The notes beneath the pieces were generated by a model. It was not told the DNA's origin, did no database searches, and was given only the letters and a program-made list of their open reading frames with translations. From Methylaequor sp002691245 (GTDB lineage Bacteria; Pseudomonadota; Alphaproteobacteria; Methylaequorales; Methylaequoraceae): DNA of 47,732 nucleotides. The stretch spans positions 1 to 47,732 of the forward strand of contig NZHH01000033.1 of the NCBI GenBank assembly GCA_002691245.1. Reading direction: 5' to 3'. Of the stretch, positions 15,367-25,250 are shown in pieces. Position numbers and translations under genes: made by a program. How positions within the stretch are numbered: position 1 is the first letter of the stretch; every line of letters begins with the position of its first letter.

Positions 15367-17295
15367 ATGAATAATAATTTTCTTAAAAATGTAGCAATAT
15401 GGCTCCTTATTGGGTTCCTAGTCTTTTTAATCATAGATTTTTATAAGTCTAACGATGCTTCCCAAAGAACAGCTCCTATATCCTACTCAAATTTTTTGAC
15501 AGAACTTCAGAATGGGAATGTTTCTCGAGTAGAAATAAGAGGTAATAATATAAAAGGAGAATATTCCAATGGATCACTTTTCTCCACATATGCTCCAAAT
15601 GATATGAGTTTAATTGAAAAGCTTGAGAAAAATAATGTTGAAATAATAGCATTGCCTCTTGATAAAGGCTCCCCAGGTTTGTTGGATATTCTAATCTCAT
15701 GGTTTCCAATGCTACTTTTGATTGGCGTTTGGATTTTCTTTATGAGACAGATGCAATCCGGGAGTGGAAGGGCCATGGGTTTTGGAAAATCGAGAGCAAA
15801 GCTTCTTAATGAGAACAAAGATAAAGTAACATTTCGCGACGTTGCTGGAATAGATGAAGCTAAATCAGAATTAGAAGAAATAGTTGAATTCTTGAAAGAT
15901 CCAACCAAATTTCAAAGACTTGGTGGAAAAATTCCTAAAGGAGCTCTTTTAGTGGGTCCCCCAGGGACTGGTAAAACATTACTTGCAAGAGCAATAGCAG
16001 GCGAAGCTAACGTCCCGTTCTTTTCAATTTCAGGGTCAGACTTCGTAGAAATGTTTGTTGGAGTAGGAGCAAGTCGTGTTAGAGACATGTTTGAGCAAGG
16101 TAGAAAAAATGCACCATGTATCATTTTTATAGACGAGATTGATGCAGTAGGTAGACATAGAGGAGCTGGTCTAGGGGGTGGTAATGATGAAAGAGAGCAA
16201 ACTCTCAATCAATTGTTAGTTGAAATGGACGGATTTGATTCAACTCAAGGTGTAATACTGATTGCTGCTACTAACAGGCCTGATGTTTTAGACCCAGCTT
16301 TATTAAGACCAGGAAGATTTGACAGACAGGTGGTGGTCCCCAACCCTGATATTGAAGGTAGAAAAAAAATATTAGCCGTTCACACCAAAAAACTCGCACT
16401 TGCACCTGATGTTGATATAAAGGTAATTGCAAGAGGAACACCTGGTTTTTCAGGAGCCGACCTTGCAAACTTATCAAATGAAGCAGCCTTGCTAGCTGCT
16501 AGACGAAACAAAAGACTTGTTACTATGCAAGATTTTGAAGATGCGAAAGATAAGGTAATGATGGGAGCTGAAAGAAGGTCAATGGTAATGACTTTGAAAG
16601 AAAAAGAACTTACAGCTTATCATGAAGCTGGGCATGCCTTAGTTGGAGTTTTTACTCCCGGCAATGATCCACTTCACAAAGTTACAATCATTCCAAGGGG
16701 TAGAGCTTTAGGGGTTACCATGAACTTACCAGAAAGAGATAAGTATTCAGAGACAAAAACCGAAATGAAAGCAAAGTTAGCTATGATCTTTGGTGGCAGA
16801 GTAGCAGAGGAACTTATTTTTGGTAAAGATAATATAACCTCAGGAGCTTCCAATGACATTCTTCAAGCGACTCAACGTGCTCGAGCAATGGTAGTTGAGT
16901 GGGGTATGAGCGATACTCTTGGTCCACTAAGATATTCAGAAAATGAAGAAGATGTATTTTTAGGTAGGTCAGTTACACAAAGAAAAAGCATGTCAGATGA
17001 AACTGCTAAATTAATTGATCAAGAGATTAGAAAACTAATTGATAACGCTGAAAATCATGCTAGGAAAGTATTAAAAAAAAATATGAAACACCTCCATAAT
17101 CTTGCTAAAGCTTTATTAGAATTTGAGACTTTATCAGGTGATGATGTTAAAGAACTAATAAGTAAGGGTAAAATCAAAAACAATAAAGGACCAGATAACA
17201 ATACACCTAAAAGGAAAACCTCGATTCCACTTAATAACAAAGAAACGAAAAAGAAAAGAGGATTAGGCATAGATCCGAACCCCCTCGCAACTTAA
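15367..17295 (+). CDS. ftsH: ATP-dependent zinc metalloprotease FtsH
   Basis: A 642-residue membrane-bound AAA+ protease that degrades misassembled membrane proteins and, in E. coli, sigma-32 and LpxC. Two membrane segments (about 8-25 and 107-126) flank a periplasmic domain. Walker A GPPGTGKT is at 197-204, Walker B CIIFIDEIDAVGRHRG, and the SRH region ATNRPDVLDPALLRPGRFD. The zinc-protease motif HEAGH is at 419-423. Normal length. Directly upstream of folP with a gap of 5 bases, as in many proteobacteria. Confidence 0.98.
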   Translation: MNNNFLKNVAIWLLIGFLVFLIIDFYKSNDASQRTAPISYSNFLTELQNGNVSRVEIRGNNIKGEYSNGSLFSTYAPNDMSLIEKLEKNNVEIIALPLDKGSPGLLDILISWFPMLLLIGVWIFFMRQMQSGSGRAMGFGKSRAKLLNENKDKVTFRDVAGIDEAKSELEEIVEFLKDPTKFQRLGGKIPKGALLVGPPGTGKTLLARAIAGEANVPFFSISGSDFVEMFVGVGASRVRDMFEQGRKNAPCIIFIDEIDAVGRHRGAGLGGGNDEREQTLNQLLVEMDGFDSTQGVILIAATNRPDVLDPALLRPGRFDRQVVVPNPDIEGRKKILAVHTKKLALAPDVDIKVIARGTPGFSGADLANLSNEAALLAARRNKRLVTMQDFEDAKDKVMMGAERRSMVMTLKEKELTAYHEAGHALVGVFTPGNDPLHKVTIIPRGRALGVTMNLPERDKYSETKTEMKAKLAMIFGGRVAEELIFGKDNITSGASNDILQATQRARAMVVEWGMSDTLGPLRYSENEEDVFLGRSVTQRKSMSDETAKLIDQEIRKLIDNAENHARKVLKKNMKHLHNLAKALLEFETLSGDDVKELISKGKIKNNKGPDNNTPKRKTSIPLNNKETKKKRGLGIDPNPLAT

Positions 17296-17300
17296 ACACT

Positions 17301-18362
17301 TTGACTAAAACTAAATTTTATTTAAGACCTTTCGGTGTAGTTAATTCAAAAGATGGACTCAGCTTAATAAAAAAAGATAATGCCTTCAAGGTTAATAAGT
17401 CCTTTTTTACACATATAGAGCTGATCAGAAGGGATAACTTAATAAAAAAGAAATTATATTCATTTCATGAATTTAAAGAAATCCTAAAAAAACAAAAAAA
17501 AATTAAGTCATTATTTGAAAATTATAAAAATTTAAAAAATAATAAACTTGAAAAACTTCTATTTGACCAAAGACGTTTTTCCATCTTTGGTATCTTAAAT
17601 ATAACACCTGATAGTTTTTCAGACGGCGGAGAAAATGTAAATCTTAAAGATGCAATCAAAAATGCTCAAAAAATGATATCATATGGTGCTAATTTCATAG
17701 ATGTCGGAGGAGAATCAACAAGACCAGGTGCAGAATTTATTTCTCCTCAAGAAGAGATAATGAGGATCCTTCCAGTAATTCAGAAGTTGAATAATCAAAA
17801 AATAAATATCTCACTTGATACAAGAAATTCCTCTACCATGGAGTTTGGTATTCTTTCTGGTGTCAAGATAATTAATGATGTTAGTGGGTTGAATCATGAT
17901 AGAAGGAGCGTTGACTTAATAAATAAATACAATGTACCAATTATTATTATGCATATGCCTGGAACACCAAAAACTATGACAAAAAAAAATAAATATGAAA
18001 ATGTTGTTCTTGATGTATATGATTATTTAAAAGAAAAAACTGATCTAGTAGTTAAAGCAGGTGTTAAAAGAGAAAATATTATAATTGATCCTGGTATTGG
18101 TTTTGGAAAGGATTACTTACAAAACATGGATTTGATAAGCAATATAGGAACATTTCATACACTTGGTTTTCAAATAATGCTTGGTGTTTCCAGAAAACGA
18201 TTTATAGACTCAATTTCTAGAGAAGCTGTTCCAAAAAATAGAATAGGAGGTACTATTTCAGCTACATTATATGCTATGATTAATGGCGTTAGGATTCATA
18301 GAGTGCATGATGTACGAGATGTTAATCAGGCTACCATTATTTATGATAGAATAATTAACTAA
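17301..18362 (+). CDS. folP: Dihydropteroate synthase
   Basis: Condenses para-aminobenzoate with hydroxymethyldihydropterin pyrophosphate in folate synthesis. The TIM-barrel signatures FGILNITPDSFSDGG (about residues 96-110), DVGGESTRPGA, LDTRNSS, INDVSG and IIMHMPGTPKTM are present, with GIGFGKDYLQN near the end. It carries an N-terminal extension of ~90 residues before the barrel, a feature I associate with alphaproteobacterial FolP. Start is TTG at 17301, five bases after ftsH; no better ATG precedes the barrel without losing the extension. Its last base overlaps glmM. Confidence 0.93.
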   Translation: MTKTKFYLRPFGVVNSKDGLSLIKKDNAFKVNKSFFTHIELIRRDNLIKKKLYSFHEFKEILKKQKKIKSLFENYKNLKNNKLEKLLFDQRRFSIFGILNITPDSFSDGGENVNLKDAIKNAQKMISYGANFIDVGGESTRPGAEFISPQEEIMRILPVIQKLNNQKINISLDTRNSSTMEFGILSGVKIINDVSGLNHDRRSVDLINKYNVPIIIMHMPGTPKTMTKKNKYENVVLDVYDYLKEKTDLVVKAGVKRENIIIDPGIGFGKDYLQNMDLISNIGTFHTLGFQIMLGVSRKRFIDSISREAVPKNRIGGTISATLYAMINGVRIHRVHDVRDVNQATIIYDRIIN

Positions 18363-19693
18363 TGAAAAAAAAATACTTTGGAACCGATGGAATTAGAGGG
18401 ACTTTTAATGAATTTCCAATTACGATTCCCTTTTTTATAAGTTTAACAGATTCAATCAAGAAAACCCGAAAAACAATTAAGAAAGTAATTATTGGTAAAG
18501 ATACAAGAGAGTCTTGTAGCTTGATCGAGGAAGCAATTATTCAAGGATTTGCTGATAATGATGTTATTTGTGAAACGTGTGGTGTCGTTTCAACCCCTAT
18601 ACTGTCCTTTAAGACAAGATCTTTAGACTACGATTTAGGAGTGATGATTTCGGCATCACACAATCAATTTACTGACAATGGAATAAAACTATTCAATAAA
18701 AATGGGGAAAAATTAAGCGATGATGAGGAAATTGCAATTGAGGAAAATATTGATTTATCAGAGAAAAACAAAACAAATGGTAGACAGCTTCTTAAAGAAA
18801 TAAATTTAGATTGTCTAGATTACGAAACGTGGTTAATAAATAGGTTTGTGGGGTTGTCAAATTTTAACCAAAGTATAGTGGTTGATTTTGCTAATGGTTC
18901 TTTGTCTTACATCGGACCAAGATTTTTTGAAAAATTAAATTTAGATTTTAAAAAATACTCATTTAATCCTACTGGGAAAAATATAAATAAAAATTGCGGT
19001 GCTATGCACCCACAATTTCTAACTAAAAAAACCCATCTTAATAAAGCTAAACTAGGAATTTCATTTGATGGTGATGCCGATAGGGTCATATTTTGCGATG
19101 AAAATGGAGAGATAATTGATGGTGATTTAATTCTTGCAATTCTCGTTATGTATTTGAAAAAAAATGATCAATTGAATAATAATATGGTTGTTAATACACA
19201 AATGTCTAACCTTGGTTTTAGAGAGTTTTTAAATGAAAAGAGAGTAAACTTTATATTATCTCAGGTCGGAGACAGATACGTCATTGAAGATATGAAAAAG
19301 AATAATTGTGTAATCGGTGGTGAACCCTCGGGTCATATTATTTTTTCAGAAAATTCATATTGTGGAGATGGTTTATACACAGCTTTATTAATAATTGAAA
19401 TTTTAAAACACGAAGATTGTTCATTAGCTGAACTAAGTAAGAAAATGTTCAAAAAAGTTCCTCAAAAACTTGTAAATCTAAAATTAAATAATGAACCAAA
19501 ATTAATTTTAGAAAATAATGAAGTAAATAGTTATATTAAAAATACATTGAATGAGAATAAATGTGATATTCTTTTAAGAAAGTCTGGTACTGAGAATTTG
19601 CTGAGATTAATGGTTCAAGCCAATTCTTCAGAATTGGTTGACAGTTTGATTGAAGATTTAGTTTCTCGTATTAAAGAGTTAGATGAAACATAA
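18362..19693 (+). CDS. glmM: Phosphoglucosamine mutase
   Basis: Converts glucosamine-6-phosphate to glucosamine-1-phosphate for peptidoglycan and LPS precursors. The start KKYFGTDGIRGT is typical, the phosphorylated serine is Ser99 in MISASHNQF (most relatives have Pro after the Asn), the metal loop is FDGDADRVIF, the sugar loop GGEPSGHIIF, and the C-terminal phosphate loop RKSGTENLLR. 443 residues, normal length. Its 3' end overlaps thiD by 11 bases. Confidence 0.97.
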   Translation: MKKKYFGTDGIRGTFNEFPITIPFFISLTDSIKKTRKTIKKVIIGKDTRESCSLIEEAIIQGFADNDVICETCGVVSTPILSFKTRSLDYDLGVMISASHNQFTDNGIKLFNKNGEKLSDDEEIAIEENIDLSEKNKTNGRQLLKEINLDCLDYETWLINRFVGLSNFNQSIVVDFANGSLSYIGPRFFEKLNLDFKKYSFNPTGKNINKNCGAMHPQFLTKKTHLNKAKLGISFDGDADRVIFCDENGEIIDGDLILAILVMYLKKNDQLNNNMVVNTQMSNLGFREFLNEKRVNFILSQVGDRYVIEDMKKNNCVIGGEPSGHIIFSENSYCGDGLYTALLIIEILKHEDCSLAELSKKMFKKVPQKLVNLKLNNEPKLILENNEVNSYIKNTLNENKCDILLRKSGTENLLRLMVQANSSELVDSLIEDLVSRIKELDET

Positions 19694-20483
19694 TAAAAAA
19701 ATAACTTTAATGTTATCAATCGCTGGTAGTGACAATACTAGTGGGGCAGGTGTTCAAGCAGATATTAAAACGTGTCTAGCTATGAATGCATATTGTCTTA
19801 ATTGTGTTACAGCTGTAACCTCACAAGATTCTAAAAAAGTTTATAAGTTATTTAAAATACCTGATGACTTAGTTGTTTCTCAAATTTCTACAATTATAAA
19901 TGAGTATAGAATAGATTGTATTAAAATAGGGATGATATCCAATCTAGGACAAGCAAAAAAAATACATGCATTGTTGAGTACATTTAAAAAGAAAATTCCA
20001 ATAGTTATTGACCCTATTTATAAATCTACAACGAATAAAATATTTAATAATCTGACTACTTATTTATCAATTTATAAAACTTTTTCTAAATTAAAACCAA
20101 TATTTACACCGAATTTATTTGAATTTAAAAAATTAATTAAAACATCACACATTGAAAATCATAAAATGAAAAGTTTTTTAGATCTATTTTTGCAAGAGTA
20201 TAGAAGTATGGTAGTTGTTACAAATTGTAACGAAACTGATAATAATTCAGATGACTATTTTATAACAGAAGATGGAAAAATTGGAATTCATAGTCTTAAA
20301 TCAATTTATTCGAAGAATACACATGGAACTGGATGCACATTTTCCACATCTTTAGCTATAAATCTTGCTAGGGGCTTTAACTTATCTCAATCAATTTTAC
20401 GTTCTAAAAAGTTAATGATTAAATTCATTAAAAAATCTCCAAATTTTAACTTAAGCTATGGACCTTTAGGGCATTTGCTTTGA
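19683..20483 (+). CDS. thiD: Hydroxymethylpyrimidine/phosphomethylpyrimidine kinase
   Basis: Phosphorylates HMP and HMP-P for thiamine synthesis. A ribokinase-fold protein of 266 residues with MLSIAGSDNTSGAGVQADIK at the start, INEYRIDCIKIGMI, IDPIY, IFTPNLFEFKKL and the anion-hole motif NTHGTGCTFSTSLAINLA. It is the last gene of the plus-strand run and its 3' end overlaps the 3' end of the opposing thiC gene by 18 bases, so the two thiamine genes face each other. Confidence 0.92.
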   Translation: MKHNKKITLMLSIAGSDNTSGAGVQADIKTCLAMNAYCLNCVTAVTSQDSKKVYKLFKIPDDLVVSQISTIINEYRIDCIKIGMISNLGQAKKIHALLSTFKKKIPIVIDPIYKSTTNKIFNNLTTYLSIYKTFSKLKPIFTPNLFEFKKLIKTSHIENHKMKSFLDLFLQEYRSMVVVTNCNETDNNSDDYFITEDGKIGIHSLKSIYSKNTHGTGCTFSTSLAINLARGFNLSQSILRSKKLMIKFIKKSPNFNLSYGPLGHLL

Positions 20484-22265
20484 ACTAACATAAAGCTCAG
20501 CACCTAATTCTTTAAACTTCTTAGACATTTCTTTTTTACCAGCACTACTTTTTTCTTTTATTTCTTGGGAGATTTTCATTGAACAAAATTTTGGACCGCA
20601 CATCGAGCAAAAGTGGGCCAGTTTTGCTCCTTCAGAGGGGAGAGTTTGATCATGATAATCTTCAGCTGTCTCAGGATCTAAAGACAAATTAAATTGATCT
20701 CTCCACCTAAATTCAAATCTAGCCTTAGATAAAAGATAATCTCTATAATAGGCTCCTCTATTACCTCTTGCCAAATCCGCAGCATGTGCTGCAATCTTAT
20801 AGGTAATAACACCAATCTTCACATCTTCTTTATCAGGAAGTCCTAGATGTTCTTTTGGGGTGACATAGCAGAGCATTGAGGTTCCATACCACCCAATCAT
20901 TGCTGCACCTATAGCACTAGTAATATGATCATAACCTGGTGCTATATCTGTTGTAAGTGGTCCAAGAGTATAAAACGGAGCTTCAAAGCAATATTTTTTT
21001 TGTAAGTCCATGTTTTCTTTGATTTTCTGCATTGGAACATGACCTGGACCTTCAATCATAACTTGTACGTTTTTTTTCCATGCAACTTTTGTCAATTCAC
21101 CAAGTGTCTTTAGTTCTAAAAACTGTGACTCATCATTAGCATCATGGATAGAACCAGGTCTAAGTCCATCGCCAAGAGAAAATGAAATATCATAATCCCT
21201 CATTATTTCACAGATTTCCTCAAAATTTGTGTATAAAAAGTTTTCTTTGTGGTGAGCTAAGCACCATTTGGCTATTATAGACCCACCCCGTGAAACAATA
21301 CCAGTAAGCCTGTCAACAGTTGTTGGAATAAATGGAAGTCTTACCCCTGCGTGAATTGTAAAGTAATCAACTCCTTGCTCAGCTTGTTCTATCAGTGTTT
21401 CTTTAAATACATCCCATGTTAAGTCCTCTGCAACACCTTCAACTTTTTCAAGAGCTTGATAAATTGGTACTGTACCAACGGGAACTGGAGAGTTTCTAAT
21501 TATCCATTCTCTAATATAATGAATATTGTCTCCTGTTGAAAGATCCATAATAGTGTCACTTCCCCATCTTACTGACCATAAAAGCTTCTCCACTTCATCG
21601 TAAACACTTGAGATCACTGCAGAGTTACCGATGTTAGCATTTATTTTAACAAGAAAGTTTTGTCCAATAATCATGGGCTCAAGTTCAAGATGATTCACAT
21701 TTGAGGGAATGATAGCTCTACCTTCTGCAATTTCTTTACGAACAAATTCTGGTGTTATAAGATCTTTTTCTTTTATAAATTTACCAACTAGTTTTTCTCT
21801 TCCCTCATTCTCTCTAATAGCACAGTATTCCATCTCTTCAGTTATTAATCCATTTCTTGCAAAATAAAGCTGAGTTAAGTCTTGTTTTCCTTTCTTTTTA
21901 AATATTTTTGTTGGTATGGAAGGAAAAGCTTTTACCTTGCATTTTGAATGATCAAGGTATTTAAGTTTCATTTTATTGGTTCGAGAAATTCCATTACGTT
22001 TGTCAATCCATTTTTTTCTAACTTTAAACAACCCTTTTTCATAGTCGTGAACATAGTTCTTCTCCGAGTAAGGTCCTGATGTATCATATACAATAAGATT
22101 CTTAATATCGTTGTCTTCTAATGATATTTTTCTCATTCCAACTTTTATGCTTTTATTATTTTGACTATGAATATAAACTTTTTCAGATTTTGGAAGATGT
22201 TTGAATTTAGATAGACTTTTTGAGTCATTAATTTCAATATTTTTTTTATTTATTGTTTTTAGCAT
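20466..22265 (-). CDS. thiC: Phosphomethylpyrimidine synthase (radical SAM) ThiC
   Basis: Makes HMP-P from aminoimidazole ribotide in one radical-SAM reaction; a 599-residue protein. The central barrel is highly conserved (GTVPIYQALEKVEG, FTIHAGVRLPFIP, SRGGSIIAKWCLAH, IEGPGHVPM, GPLTTDIAPGYDHI). The 4Fe-4S ligands CSMCGPKFC are at Cys553, Cys556 and Cys561. It starts 85 bases from a divergent transporter gene; I could not find a TPP riboswitch in that gap, although thiC usually has one. Confidence 0.98.
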   Translation of the reverse strand: MLKTINKKNIEINDSKSLSKFKHLPKSEKVYIHSQNNKSIKVGMRKISLEDNDIKNLIVYDTSGPYSEKNYVHDYEKGLFKVRKKWIDKRNGISRTNKMKLKYLDHSKCKVKAFPSIPTKIFKKKGKQDLTQLYFARNGLITEEMEYCAIRENEGREKLVGKFIKEKDLITPEFVRKEIAEGRAIIPSNVNHLELEPMIIGQNFLVKINANIGNSAVISSVYDEVEKLLWSVRWGSDTIMDLSTGDNIHYIREWIIRNSPVPVGTVPIYQALEKVEGVAEDLTWDVFKETLIEQAEQGVDYFTIHAGVRLPFIPTTVDRLTGIVSRGGSIIAKWCLAHHKENFLYTNFEEICEIMRDYDISFSLGDGLRPGSIHDANDESQFLELKTLGELTKVAWKKNVQVMIEGPGHVPMQKIKENMDLQKKYCFEAPFYTLGPLTTDIAPGYDHITSAIGAAMIGWYGTSMLCYVTPKEHLGLPDKEDVKIGVITYKIAAHAADLARGNRGAYYRDYLLSKARFEFRWRDQFNLSLDPETAEDYHDQTLPSEGAKLAHFCSMCGPKFCSMKISQEIKEKSSAGKKEMSKKFKELGAELYVSSKQMP

Positions 22266-22350
22266 TTTAAGAAAAAATTTTTTTTAACAGTATGATTCTA
22301 TTATAATGTTAATAAATATAAAATAGGCAAATTAAATAATTTTAAAAATT

Positions 22351-24177
22351 ATGTTTTTTTTATCAGAAGAAGTATTTATTTATTTAAGTTTATTAATAGT
22401 TTTATCAAGTATGATATTTTATGCTACCGATAATCTATCGATAATTTTTAAATCTATTGTAATACTAACCTTTTTATTAATTTTCTTTTCAATATTTCCA
22501 TTTCAAGCAGATGATGGAAAAAATCTTTTGAACCCCCAGACAATTTTAAGTGGATTTAGTAACACTTCATTGATTACTGTTTTATCACTGTTAATTTTAG
22601 GGCAGGGTGTGGTTCAAACAAGAGCTTTAGATAATGCTTTATCATTATTATTAAAAATATTTCCAGATAAACCAAATCTAGTAATTATCATTTGTTTACT
22701 TTTAGTTGTTGTTTTGAGTGCTTTTATTAATAATACACCAGTAGTTATTATTTTTATTCCGATTCTTCAAGGTATTATAAAGAACATGAATTCGTCGCTT
22801 GGGAGATTTTTAATGCCCTTAAGTTACGTAGCAATACTAGGTGGTATGACAACATTAATAGGTTCTAGTACCAACTTGTTAGTTTCAGACTCACTCAAAA
22901 CTTACTCAAATATAAATCTTGGTTTTTTTGATTTTACCTTGGCAGGTTCTATTATTGCTTTTTCAGGATTTTTATACGTAGTTGTTTTCTCTAAATTTAA
23001 ACTTTTTTTAACTGATAGATCGCCTTCAACAAATGAGCTTCTTGATAATAGAGATAACAACTTTATCACCCAATTAGTTGTTAATAGAAATTCAGAATTA
23101 ATAAATCAATCTACAACAGATGGTCAATTCCCTGGTCTAGAAAAAATAAAAATTTTGATGATTCAAAGAGGTGAACATGCTGAACATGGCCCATTTGAGG
23201 GGTTGATATTAGAAGAAGGTGACATACTAGTTGTTTCTATAAGTAGAGAACAATTAACTGATGTTTTAGCAAAAAATATTGTGTCAATCGAATACGAAAA
23301 AAAAGACGAGGAATTCGATAACAACCAACTTATTACAGAGGCAATGGTTACTCCATCGTCAAGTTTAGTTGGTAATACAATAGAGAATGTAAGTTTTAGG
23401 TATAGATATAATTGCTTAGTAATTGGACTTCAAAGAAAATCAAGAATAATTACTAAAAAAATGGGGGAACTCCCCCTAGAACCTGGAGATACACTTCTTA
23501 TTCAAGGTGAAGCAGAAGTAATAAAAAATTTAAGAAATCAAAGTGACCTTCTCCCAATGGAATGGGCAACATCTGAAATTCATAACAAAGAAATCGCAAA
23601 TAAATCTCTTCTAATCTTTCTAACAGTTGTTGGTCTTGGTGCACTCGAAATTCTTCCATTGGTCGTGGCTTCTTTATTAGGTGTTGTATCAATCATATTT
23701 TTCAAAGTTTTAAATATAAGACAAGTAATTAGAAGTATAGACAATAGCTTGTTACTTTTGATCGTAACCTCATTAGCTCTTGGTCAAGTGATTCAGGTTA
23801 CAGGTACTGCAAACTTTTTATCAGATTTCTTACTGAACATATTAGAGGGTTCTTCTGCAATGACGATAATTTTATGTTTTTATATTTTTGTTTCAATTAC
23901 AACAAATTTTATTTCAAATAATGCTTGTGCCGTATTATTTGCTCCAATAGCAATTGATATAGCCGAGAAACTTTCTGTAGACCCTAAAACAGTAGCAATC
24001 GCTTTGATATTTGCAGTAAATACTTCATTTTTAACTCCACTTGCATATCAAACAAATCTTTTAGTTATGGGGCCCGGTCATTATAAGTTTATAGATTACG
24101 TAAAATTTGGGATGCCCCTAACAATTTTGTGTTGGTTGATTTTCTATTTTACTTTTCCTGTGATTTACAAAATATGA
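22351..24177 (+). CDS. SLC13-family permease with two RCK_C (TrkA-C) domains
   Basis: A 608-residue polytopic inner-membrane protein. An N-terminal set of helices includes the family hairpin region AFINNTPVVIIFIPIL and SSTNLLVSDSL. Two cytosolic TrkA-C domains follow (about residues 235-305 and 330-395, the latter containing LEPGDTLLIQGE). A second helix block contains NFISNNACAVLFAPIA and SFLTPLAYQTNLLVMGPG. Family members carry dicarboxylates, sulphate or other anions with sodium. The substrate cannot be read from sequence. It is divergent from thiC; a link to thiamine precursors is possible but unsupported. Its stop overlaps serC (ATGA). Confidence 0.88.
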   Translation: MFFLSEEVFIYLSLLIVLSSMIFYATDNLSIIFKSIVILTFLLIFFSIFPFQADDGKNLLNPQTILSGFSNTSLITVLSLLILGQGVVQTRALDNALSLLLKIFPDKPNLVIIICLLLVVVLSAFINNTPVVIIFIPILQGIIKNMNSSLGRFLMPLSYVAILGGMTTLIGSSTNLLVSDSLKTYSNINLGFFDFTLAGSIIAFSGFLYVVVFSKFKLFLTDRSPSTNELLDNRDNNFITQLVVNRNSELINQSTTDGQFPGLEKIKILMIQRGEHAEHGPFEGLILEEGDILVVSISREQLTDVLAKNIVSIEYEKKDEEFDNNQLITEAMVTPSSSLVGNTIENVSFRYRYNCLVIGLQRKSRIITKKMGELPLEPGDTLLIQGEAEVIKNLRNQSDLLPMEWATSEIHNKEIANKSLLIFLTVVGLGALEILPLVVASLLGVVSIIFFKVLNIRQVIRSIDNSLLLLIVTSLALGQVIQVTGTANFLSDFLLNILEGSSAMTIILCFYIFVSITTNFISNNACAVLFAPIAIDIAEKLSVDPKTVAIALIFAVNTSFLTPLAYQTNLLVMGPGHYKFIDYVKFGMPLTILCWLIFYFTFPVIYKI

Positions 24178-25247
24178 GTATTCCGAATATAAAAAAACCT
24201 GATGACCCACGGTTTTCATGTGGTCCAACAAAAAAACCTGAAGGCTGGTCATTAAAAAAAATTAAAGATAAATTTCTAGGTCGGTATCATAGATCTGACG
24301 ATGTCAAAATATACATTGATAAACAGATTTCAAAGCTGAGAAAAACGTTACAAATACCAAATGATTACAGAATTTATATAATTCCAGGTTCTTGCACTGG
24401 AGCAATGGAAGCAGTTATATGGTCTGTGCTTGGCAATAGGAAAATTACCGCTATTGTCTACGACCATTGGGGTAAAACATGGTGTGACGATATTAATAAG
24501 TTACACTTTAAATTGGATTGTAGAGTTTCACTAGATGGCTCAATGCCAGAATTAAAGAAGATTCCTAAAGATAATGATTTGCTTTTTGTATGGACAGGTA
24601 CAACAACAGGTGTCTCTATTAATAATTTAGAGTTTTTAAATGTAAATCATAACGGGTTAGTAGTTAGTGATATAAACTCAGCAGTATTTATATATGATAT
24701 ACCTTGGAAAAAAATAGATGTATCTGTGTTCTCTTGGCAAAAGGCACTTGGGTCAGAGTCTCAACATGGAATAATTGTTATGAGCCCAAAGGCAATTGAT
24801 GATTTAAGACAAAAAAATAATATACCAAAAATATTTGATTTAAAAAAAATTAATTTCTTAATAAACACACCCTCATTATTGTCAATAGCAGATTTTGAAC
24901 TTTGCTTAGACATATATAATAAAAATGGAGGTTTGATGGGCAATAAAAAAAAATGTGAAACAAATCATTCTATTATATCAAATTGGATAAAAACAAATGG
25001 TTATTTAAATCAATTTGCCCAAAAAGAAAAATTCAGAGCATTATCTCCTGTTTATGCAACATTTAAACATAAATTTAACTATGATGATCTTTTTAAATTT
25101 TTGAATAAGAATCAAATAGCATATGATATTAAGAACTATAGGTTGTGTGAACCTGGAATAAGAATATGGACAGGACCAACTATAAAAAAAAATGATTTGA
25201 TTGCTTTAACAAATTGGCTAGATTGGTCTTTTAATAAATTTGTATAA
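24174..25247 (+). CDS. serC: Phosphoserine aminotransferase
   Basis: PLP enzyme converting 3-phosphohydroxypyruvate to phosphoserine. 357 residues from the ATG at 24174, giving MSIPNIKKPDDPRFSCGPTK, the expected N-terminus of the alphaproteobacterial/Methanosarcina-type subfamily. An in-frame upstream start would run far into the transporter gene and was not used. The PLP lysine is in FSWQKALGSESQHG. Normally serA follows serC in this group, but here hisZ follows after 3 bases. Confidence 0.94.
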   Translation: MSIPNIKKPDDPRFSCGPTKKPEGWSLKKIKDKFLGRYHRSDDVKIYIDKQISKLRKTLQIPNDYRIYIIPGSCTGAMEAVIWSVLGNRKITAIVYDHWGKTWCDDINKLHFKLDCRVSLDGSMPELKKIPKDNDLLFVWTGTTTGVSINNLEFLNVNHNGLVVSDINSAVFIYDIPWKKIDVSVFSWQKALGSESQHGIIVMSPKAIDDLRQKNNIPKIFDLKKINFLINTPSLLSIADFELCLDIYNKNGGLMGNKKKCETNHSIISNWIKTNGYLNQFAQKEKFRALSPVYATFKHKFNYDDLFKFLNKNQIAYDIKNYRLCEPGIRIWTGPTIKKNDLIALTNWLDWSFNKFV

Positions 25248-25250
25248 CAA

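Noticed and set aside
22266..22350. TPP riboswitch before thiC
   Set aside because: The gap is too short and AT-rich and lacks recognisable THI-box elements.
24129..24176. Upstream start for serC
   Set aside because: It would add 15 residues that are out-of-frame reading of the transporter end; MSIPNIKKPDDPRF is the family start.
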